A stretch of 64,000 nucleotides of DNA from Candidatus Villigracilis vicinus (GTDB lineage Bacteria > Chloroflexota > Anaerolineae > Anaerolineales > Villigracilaceae), in contig JADKIL010000001.1 of the NCBI GenBank assembly GCA_016721315.1, positions 186,001-250,000 on the forward strand, in the 5' to 3' direction. A program made the translations under genes and the position numbers. Below, piece by piece: positions 58,698 through 64,000 of this stretch. The notes beneath the pieces were generated by a model, which saw only the letters and a list, made by a program, of their open reading frames with translations, did not search any database and was not told where the DNA came from. Every line of letters begins with the position of its first letter. The stretch's first letter is position 1.

Positions 58698-59380
58698 TAG
58701 TTGGGTTGCATCCACTGTTCAAAAATTTCCTTGTCCACGATCTGGATGCGGCGATCTTCGACCTTGATCGCGCCGCTGCGTTCCAATTCCTTGAGCGAAC
58801 GTGCCACCACCTCACGTACAGTTCCAAGCCGCGCCGCAAGTTGTTCCTGTGTCCAATGCGGGGCTGATTTATCCATGGATATTTCGGAGATGAGTCGCGC
58901 CAGGCGGTGAGTCACCTGGTAGAACGCCATCTCACTGACCATACGCACCATGCCGCGCAGCATTTTGCCAAAATTGACCAGCGCCTTTTGGGCAAAGGTA
59001 GGGTGCTTCATGACCAGCTCATGCAGTTTGTTCTTATCGATCACCCAGACCCGGCAGGTTTCCAGCGCTTCTACATTGACCGGACTGGTGCCTTCATCAA
59101 AAGCGGGTACTTCAGCAAAGGTATCACCTTCTTGAAGGATGCGGACAATGTATTGGCGTCCCTGTGGGGAGAGGCGGAATATCTTGGCGCTGCCCTGCTC
59201 CAAAATGAACAAGCCTTCACAGGCGTCACCTTCCCAAAAAAGAACATCCCCGCGCTGGAATTCTCCAAGGCGGGTATGTTCTGCGATTTCCTTCAACATG
59301 CTTTCAGAAAGATCATCAAAGTATTGATTTCCCCTGACTGCATCCATTCTTTGTTGTAGGGTGGTCTCAACTGATTTCAT
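58697..59380 (-). CDS. Crp/Fnr family transcription regulator
   Basis: A 227-residue regulator. The cyclic-nucleotide-type beta-barrel (FQRGDVLFWEGDACEGLFIL, GDTFAEVPAFDEGTSPVNVE) is followed by a helix and a winged HTH: WTQEQLAARLGTVREVVARS. The N-terminal Cys cluster of FNR is missing, and the cAMP-binding GELA/R-S-A residues are not kept, so the ligand is unknown. It is near nrfHA and could control it, but no matching site was found. The start at 59380 follows the phosphoribosyltransferase stop by 5 bases. Confidence 0.85.
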   Translation of the reverse strand: MKSVETTLQQRMDAVRGNQYFDDLSESMLKEIAEHTRLGEFQRGDVLFWEGDACEGLFILEQGSAKIFRLSPQGRQYIVRILQEGDTFAEVPAFDEGTSPVNVEALETCRVWVIDKNKLHELVMKHPTFAQKALVNFGKMLRGMVRMVSEMAFYQVTHRLARLISEISMDKSAPHWTQEQLAARLGTVREVVARSLKELERSGAIKVEDRRIQIVDKEIFEQWMQPN

Positions 59381-59385
59381 GTCAA

Positions 59386-59901
59386 TTATGCTTCGCCCAA
59401 AAGGACTTGATCCGGTCCCCGATCGATCTCCCATGGATATGTGATGAAGGCATCAGTGGTAGCGGCATAGTAATCGGGGCGGGCATTGCCGAACAGGTTG
59501 CGATACGGGTTGAAATGCAGCACACAAGTTTCCGGGAAGCCGCCCGCCGCGGAAACGCGATTCTTAACCGCAGTAATGGTGCGCCCGGAACCCCAGACAT
59601 CATCCACGATCAAGGTGGGACGTCCACGCAGCTTATCTTCGGCAGGGAATTGAATGAACTCGGGCCATGCCATAAATGCGGAGGATTTCTCACTCTGTGT
59701 TTGTGCGGGGAAGTCTACGGCTGCGGTGAGGATGTGGGTGATATCCATTGCCTCCGCCAGCATTCCTCCGGGGATGATGCCGCCGCGGGTGATCATTACC
59801 ATCGCGGTAAACTCACGGCGAAATTGCGGGATCAAGTGGTCGATCAGCTTATCCACTTCTTCCCAGGTTATGGCTTCTTGTCGGCGGGGATCAGGTTTCA
59901 T
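59386..59901 (-). CDS. Phosphoribosyltransferase
   Basis: A 171-residue PRT-fold protein. The PRPP loop is PTLIVDDVWGSGRTITAVKN, and MVMITRGGIIPGGMLAEAM forms the pyrophosphate loop. It resembles XGPRT/hypoxanthine-type enzymes that salvage purine bases, but the acceptor is not certain. It is upstream of the Crp-type regulator on the same strand with a 5-base gap. Confidence 0.75.
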   Translation of the reverse strand: MKPDPRRQEAITWEEVDKLIDHLIPQFRREFTAMVMITRGGIIPGGMLAEAMDITHILTAAVDFPAQTQSEKSSAFMAWPEFIQFPAEDKLRGRPTLIVDDVWGSGRTITAVKNRVSAAGGFPETCVLHFNPYRNLFGNARPDYYAATTDAFITYPWEIDRGPDQVLLGEA

Positions 59902-59916
59902 AGGTTTATTTTATCA

Positions 59917-59950
59917 AAAGACCCCGAAGGTATGGAACTTCTTTCGGGGT
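59917..59950. terminator. Terminator-like hairpin
   Basis: AGACCCCGAAGG and CTTTCGGGGTCT pair. It ends the DUF6159 gene transcript before the phosphoribosyltransferase gene. Confidence 0.7.
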
Positions 59951-59960
59951 CTGATCTGTT

Positions 59961-60863
59961 TTAGGATGCGAGCACCGCTGCCAGCGGAGCCGGAGCCTGC
60001 ACCTGCGCCGGGACTCTTCCTTCCACTGTGGCTTTTTCCACATCACGCGCCCAAATGTAAAGGCAGGTGTGATATGCAGTGTTGGTGTACGAACTGAATA
60101 CGCTGGAGATCATCACAAACGTGAAGAAGATCAACGCACCGACCACAATGCCAGCGATCGAAACAGCCGTATTCCCACCGGAAACGAAAGCCAACCCACC
60201 GCCAATGGCAAATGCGATGACCAGGCCCACCAGCCCGAATAAAAAGCCAATCAGCCCGGTTACAAAGCGAACTCCCACTGTACTGACGCCGATCAATAGC
60301 AGGTTTTCCTTGGTGATTTTCCACACACGCTGCAAGCCATCTTTGAGGTTCAAGTCATCGATAACCATCGCAGGCAGGACGAGCGCCGCAGCCTCTGTCC
60401 ATAATGTTTCCATTAATCCAGTTGCTGAGCGAGCCAGACTAGCAGCAATACCGCCTTTGCGATTACGCTGTGCTGCATTGCGGATCAGCGCAACCGCTGT
60501 GGATGCGGCAGCCAGAGTGAGAATATCAAAGAAGTCACGTTTCACGACCGCCCAGGCATGATCCATGCGACCATCGCCTTTTGTGAGGTAACCAAAGATC
60601 AAGTAAGCCGTCATCCCTGAGAAGACATACGTCACTACGAACTGCACAAAGATCAACACCGCGCCCATCGCTGAAAGCACGATATTCCCAAAATCGCTGC
60701 CGCCCAGAATGACTGCCGCGATGGCGATGGGAATAATACCAATGACGGAGATGATACCGCCAACCACCAGTGCATAGATCGAGGGCTTGAGCAGATCCTT
60801 GTCTTTGAACGCCATATCCCAGGCTTGTTTCAGGAATGACCAGCCGCGTGAAAAACTTTGCAT
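59961..60863 (-). CDS. DUF6159 family membrane protein
   Basis: A 300-residue protein with about six helices. The opening SFSRGWSFLKQAWDMAFKDK, the central EAAALVLPAMVIDDLNLKDG and the Gly/Ala-rich helices near residue 210-235 match DUF6159, a family of unknown role. The C-terminus is Ala/Pro-rich and cytosolic. GGAG precedes the ATG. It is divergent from the cytochrome c gene. Confidence 0.8.
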   Translation of the reverse strand: MQSFSRGWSFLKQAWDMAFKDKDLLKPSIYALVVGGIISVIGIIPIAIAAVILGGSDFGNIVLSAMGAVLIFVQFVVTYVFSGMTAYLIFGYLTKGDGRMDHAWAVVKRDFFDILTLAAASTAVALIRNAAQRNRKGGIAASLARSATGLMETLWTEAAALVLPAMVIDDLNLKDGLQRVWKITKENLLLIGVSTVGVRFVTGLIGFLFGLVGLVIAFAIGGGLAFVSGGNTAVSIAGIVVGALIFFTFVMISSVFSSYTNTAYHTCLYIWARDVEKATVEGRVPAQVQAPAPLAAVLAS

Positions 60864-60986
60864 AACTCACTCTCCTTTTAATAACGTAAAACTGGTTGCA
60901 TTATAGCAAACTTGCCAGACCAAAAAAACCTTATTTAGTTCGAGACAAGTATAATCGGGCAATTCCAATCCAACTTCGGGACTATT

Positions 60987-61364
60987 ATGTACAGATATAT
61001 ACTTATCATTTTGTTTGCCGCCTTGGCTCTTTCCGCTTGTACTGGTGCTTCCAATGCAGTGCCCACCCCAACCCCTGACCCGTTTATTCTGCAAGGGCAG
61101 GCGGTCTTCAATGCGCGTTGTGCCACGTGTCATGCCCTCGTGCCTGATACGATCATCATCGGTCCATCCCTGTATGGGGTTGCCACCCGTGCTGAGACGC
61201 GTGTTCAGGGCTTAACTGCAGAAGAATACATCCTGATGTCCATCTTGCGCCCCGGAGACTATGTGGTGGAAGGCTTTAACAACGTCATGATCACCAACTT
61301 TGCCAAGGAAATAACCGGCGAAGAAATGGATGCACTCGTCGCATTTTTGCTGACGATGAAATAG
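60987..61364 (+). CDS. Cytochrome c lipoprotein
   Basis: A 125-residue class I cytochrome c. Lipobox ALSACTG, then a Pro/Thr linker, then one haem site CATCHALVP at about 49-53. NNVMITNFAKEITGEEMDAL offers the distal Met. A membrane-anchored electron carrier. It is 32 bases before the di-haem peroxidase gene and probably supplies it with electrons, or takes them from it. Confidence 0.85.
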   Translation: MYRYILIILFAALALSACTGASNAVPTPTPDPFILQGQAVFNARCATCHALVPDTIIIGPSLYGVATRAETRVQGLTAEEYILMSILRPGDYVVEGFNNVMITNFAKEITGEEMDALVAFLLTMK

Positions 61365-61396
61365 TTCAACAAAACTTAAATACCAAAGGAGAGTGT

Positions 61397-63643
61397 ATGA
61401 AAGTTTGGATCAAACGAATCTTTACAGGGCTGGGCATTTTGCTGCTCGTTGGTGTTGCCTATGCCGCCTTTGTGCCTCTTGCCCCTGCTGTGGAATTGCC
61501 TGAAGAACAGTGGGGCGCAGGCTCCAGCAGTGTTGAACCCGCCTGGAGCGGATTGCAGCGTGACTTCCCTGCCACGAACGAAACAGCGGAGAATTCATCG
61601 ACGCCGGAAAAAGTGGAACTGGGACGCCTCCTTTTCTTCGACCCGGTTCTGTCTCAAAACGACGACATGTCCTGCGCCTCATGTCATCACCCAGACTTGG
61701 GCTTTACCGATGGCAGACCGCAAGCCTTCGGCGCGGACGAACAACCATTAACTCGCAACGCCATGAGCTTATGGAATGTGACCTACAACACCAACTTCTT
61801 CTGGGATGGACGTGCTGCCACGCTAGAGGAGCAGATGGAAACTCCCATCACCAACCCGGATGAAATGGGAGCTTCTCCTGAAGAGATCGTTGCCGAGTTG
61901 AAAGCCATTCCCGAATACGTGGACTTGTTCGAAACAGCCTTTGGCAGCTCAGATGCTGTGACGTATGAAAACGTGAAGAATGCCATTGCCGCATTCGAGC
62001 GTTCTATTGTGACGAACAACTCGCCCTTTGATCGGTACGCTGCCGGTGATGTGAATGCCCTCACGCCTGCTCAGCGCCGTGGATTGGGACTCTTCCGTTC
62101 GGCGGCAACGCGCTGTTTTGAATGTCACGCAGCACCGACCTTCAGCGACGACTCATTCTCTGTCACTGGCGTGCCTGACCTCGAAGGTCAAGTGCATGAT
62201 GCCGGGCGCAAAGCCATTGAAGACTCGAGTTTGGATGGCGCATTCAAAGCGCCGACCTTGCGCAATATTGCCCTCACTGCACCTTATATGCACAACGGCG
62301 TCTTCAACACCCTTGAAGAAGTCGTGGACTTTTACGCCAAAGGCGGCGGACGTGATGCAGGCGTGCAAGATGTGGATATTCACGTCCTCGGCTTTGAATT
62401 GACCGAGCAGGAAAAAGCCGACTTGGTCGCCTTCCTCTATGCGTTGACCGATGAAGGCAACCTGCCTGAAATCCCTGCCTCTGTGCCTTCAGGCTTGCCC
62501 GTTGTGGAATCCGTGGAAAACCCTGCGCGTGACGTTGTCAGCCAGGTGAATGCTGCTGAAAGTGAATCAGCCGCCACGTCTACGCATGAGCCGGTGACTT
62601 TGAGAGTCGAGCCCGGTCAGACCATTCAGGAAGTTGTCGATCAGGCATTGCCCGGTGACACCATCGAAGTCCCGTATGGTATTTATGAAGAACATGTCAT
62701 CATTGACGTGAGCGATATCAAGTTCTTAGGCATTCCGAACGATGCAGGTGAGTGGCCCGTCATCGAAGGTAATGGCACCGGCTCTGATGGTGTGATCGCC
62801 TCTGGTAATAACTTTGAGATGGCGTACTTTCAGGTGAAGAACTTTACGAGCAATGGTGTCTTGGTGGAAGGTTCAACACATGTATACCTGCACGATATGT
62901 ACATCGAGAACACCGGTGTGTATGGCGTGTACCCCGTGCGTTGTACCGATGTGTTGATCGAACGCATTGAAGGGACGTTGATGAACGATGCGGCGATCTA
63001 TGCGGGCAAATCGAAAGATGTTGTCATCCGCGATACGTTGACCTATGGAAACGTGATCGGCATCGAGTTGGAGAACACCGTCAATGGTGAGGTGTATAAC
63101 AATTACGCTCACGATAACACCATCGGCATTTTCATTGACCTGTTGCCGCAGTTGCCTTCCAAAGTTTCGATGTACACCAAGGTATATGACAACGTTTCAG
63201 AGAACAACAATGGTGCGAACTTTGGCAAGCCTGGCACGGCGGTCTCGCTCATCCCGCCGGGAACGGGTATGTTGATCCTTGCGGCAGATCATGTGGAAGT
63301 GTATGGCAATACTTTCAAGGGCAATAAAACGGTTGGTTTGGCGATCTTCAACCTCACCATTGGTTTCTCGCCTGAAGAGATCGACGTAGACCCCAACCCC
63401 GACCATAACTTTGCCCACGATAACATCTATGAGAACAATGGGTATGATGCCGACCCATTCGTGAAGAATATGCTTGGCAGTGGTTTTGATATTGTGTGGG
63501 ATACCACCGGTGTTGATAATCGCTTCGATGAACCGAACGCGAAGACATCTTTCCCGCCTGCCTTGCCCAAGAGCAACTGGCCCCAGCCGTTGTATAACTT
63601 GTACTGGCGTGTTTTGAATTTTGCTGTGGGGTTGATCTCGTAA
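61397..63643 (+). CDS. Di-haem MauG/cytochrome c peroxidase fused to beta-helix domain
   Basis: A 748-residue exported protein. N-terminal helix/signal, then a di-haem peroxidase to about residue 360: CASCHHPDLGFTDGRPQAFG (93-97), WDGRAATLEEQ, CFECHAAPTFSD (240-244) and TAPYMHNGVFNTLEEVVDFY. From about 395 to 690 comes a right-handed parallel beta-helix of the NosD/pectate-lyase type: TIQEVVDQALPGDTIEVPYG, MYIENTGVYGVYPV, NYAHDNTIGIFID. The C-terminus ends with a hydrophobic stretch. I know of no standard protein with this pairing; oxidation of a bound polymer or protein is a guess. AGGAGAG precedes the ATG. Confidence 0.85.
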   Translation: MKVWIKRIFTGLGILLLVGVAYAAFVPLAPAVELPEEQWGAGSSSVEPAWSGLQRDFPATNETAENSSTPEKVELGRLLFFDPVLSQNDDMSCASCHHPDLGFTDGRPQAFGADEQPLTRNAMSLWNVTYNTNFFWDGRAATLEEQMETPITNPDEMGASPEEIVAELKAIPEYVDLFETAFGSSDAVTYENVKNAIAAFERSIVTNNSPFDRYAAGDVNALTPAQRRGLGLFRSAATRCFECHAAPTFSDDSFSVTGVPDLEGQVHDAGRKAIEDSSLDGAFKAPTLRNIALTAPYMHNGVFNTLEEVVDFYAKGGGRDAGVQDVDIHVLGFELTEQEKADLVAFLYALTDEGNLPEIPASVPSGLPVVESVENPARDVVSQVNAAESESAATSTHEPVTLRVEPGQTIQEVVDQALPGDTIEVPYGIYEEHVIIDVSDIKFLGIPNDAGEWPVIEGNGTGSDGVIASGNNFEMAYFQVKNFTSNGVLVEGSTHVYLHDMYIENTGVYGVYPVRCTDVLIERIEGTLMNDAAIYAGKSKDVVIRDTLTYGNVIGIELENTVNGEVYNNYAHDNTIGIFIDLLPQLPSKVSMYTKVYDNVSENNNGANFGKPGTAVSLIPPGTGMLILAADHVEVYGNTFKGNKTVGLAIFNLTIGFSPEEIDVDPNPDHNFAHDNIYENNGYDADPFVKNMLGSGFDIVWDTTGVDNRFDEPNAKTSFPPALPKSNWPQPLYNLYWRVLNFAVGLIS

Positions 63644-63644
63644 T

Positions 63645-63690
63645 TGAAAAAACTCGGCTGAGGGCTTAGCCCTCAGCCGAGTTTTTATAA
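63645..63690. terminator. Terminator between peroxidase and priA
   Basis: AAAAACTCGGCTGAGGGCTT and its complement AGCCCTCAGCCGAGTTTTT form a long perfect stem that serves both convergent genes. Confidence 0.85.
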
Positions 63691-64000
63691 TATGTTGATG
63701 GGGTCTATCTCAAGCCGCCAGTCGTTGAATCGCATATCTTTCAAAACAGCTGCCGGGTCGGGTCCACGTAAGACGACCTGCCAGCGGTACTCGCCATTTT
63801 CTTTGGCAAAGAAACAGGGAACGGGACCAATTAATTCCGTTTGACGGAACCCGCCCGCCTCAAGCTTTAACTTTAGCTTGTCTGCCATTTTTTTGGCTTC
63901 TTCTTCCGCTTTGGCATTGTCTACATTCTTATATTCAAGTCGTGCCAATTTCGCAAAGGGTGGGTAGCCTAATAATTTTCGATATTCCAATTCACGCGCA
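63685..64000 (-). CDS. priA: Primosomal protein N' (PriA), C-terminal part
   Basis: The last ~105 residues of PriA, open to the window edge. ARELEYRKLLGYPPFAKLAR is the family signature after the helicase core, and LIGPVPCFFAKENGEYRWQV then VVLRGPDP follow as in the C-terminal domain. The helicase and zinc parts lie beyond 64000. It restarts collapsed replication forks. The stop overlaps the terminator hairpin. Confidence 0.85.
   Translation of the reverse strand, partial: ARELEYRKLLGYPPFAKLARLEYKNVDNAKAEEEAKKMADKLKLKLEAGGFRQTELIGPVPCFFAKENGEYRWQVVLRGPDPAAVLKDMRFNDWRLEIDPINIL

Overview
The window looks like a piece of a Chloroflexota chromosome, most likely class Anaerolineae. The grounds are the many lipoproteins with Thr/Pro-rich linkers, an F420-type PPOX enzyme, DUF1015 beside serA/serC, an NrfHA pair, a T-box before serS, and scattered GTAGGGGCGACC and GTCATTGCGAG repeats. 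This placement is inference from gene content. There is no rRNA and no phage or IS transposase. One tRNA (Glu, TTC) is present.

Layout. 0-6.7 kb: a cassette-like gene end followed by an attC-like site, a broken copy of the 3' end of DUF1015, an MBL hydrolase, the serine locus (DUF1015, serA, divergent serC) and an HD-GYP protein. 7-16.8 kb: small membrane proteins, SRPBCC and PPOX enzymes, a TolB-like propeller lipoprotein, an M23 lipoprotein, recA with a possible SOS-box promoter, an SGNH hydrolase, and CoA-binding and XRE/MmyB-like proteins. 17-22.6 kb: htpG, then a cyclic-di-GMP-I riboswitch leading into a secreted protein, a SipW-like signal peptidase fused to a DUF5305-like domain, and a Ca-binding repeat protein. 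22.7-26.5 kb: a TIR-TM-WD40 protein. 26.5-34.1 kb: many interrupted genes (FGE-like, three cassette/accessory genes, methylmalonyl-CoA mutase), attC-like half sites, a MITE-like element and a LuxR-DUF805 protein. 34.3-39.2 kb: three related HExxH metalloprotease-like exported proteins and a dual-specificity phosphatase. 39.3-44.3 kb: lepB, tRNA-Glu, T-box/serS and two DUF456 proteins. 44.4-49.3 kb: a tight operon of three M42 aminopeptidases, an S51 peptidase and a membrane protein. 49.3-53.1 kb: sbcC and a GT2. 53.2-58.1 kb: a DeoR-type HTH fused to a NosL-like Cys/Met/His domain with its own palindromic operator, a PCu(A)C copper chaperone, a duplicated membrane protein, a TlpA thioredoxin, and nrfH-nrfA for nitrite reduction to ammonium. 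58.2-64 kb: a Crp-type regulator, a phosphoribosyltransferase, DUF6159, a cytochrome c, a MauG peroxidase fused to a beta-helix, and the end of priA.

The best candidates for undescribed biology are the HTH-NosL regulator with its copper-linked neighbours, the c-di-GMP-controlled secretion operon, the tandem HExxH family, and the MauG/beta-helix fusion. Nine genes between 27 and 54 kb carry single-base frameshifts or an in-frame stop, mostly in or near short homopolymers and including housekeeping genes. Long-read assembly error is therefore a serious alternative to true decay for these.
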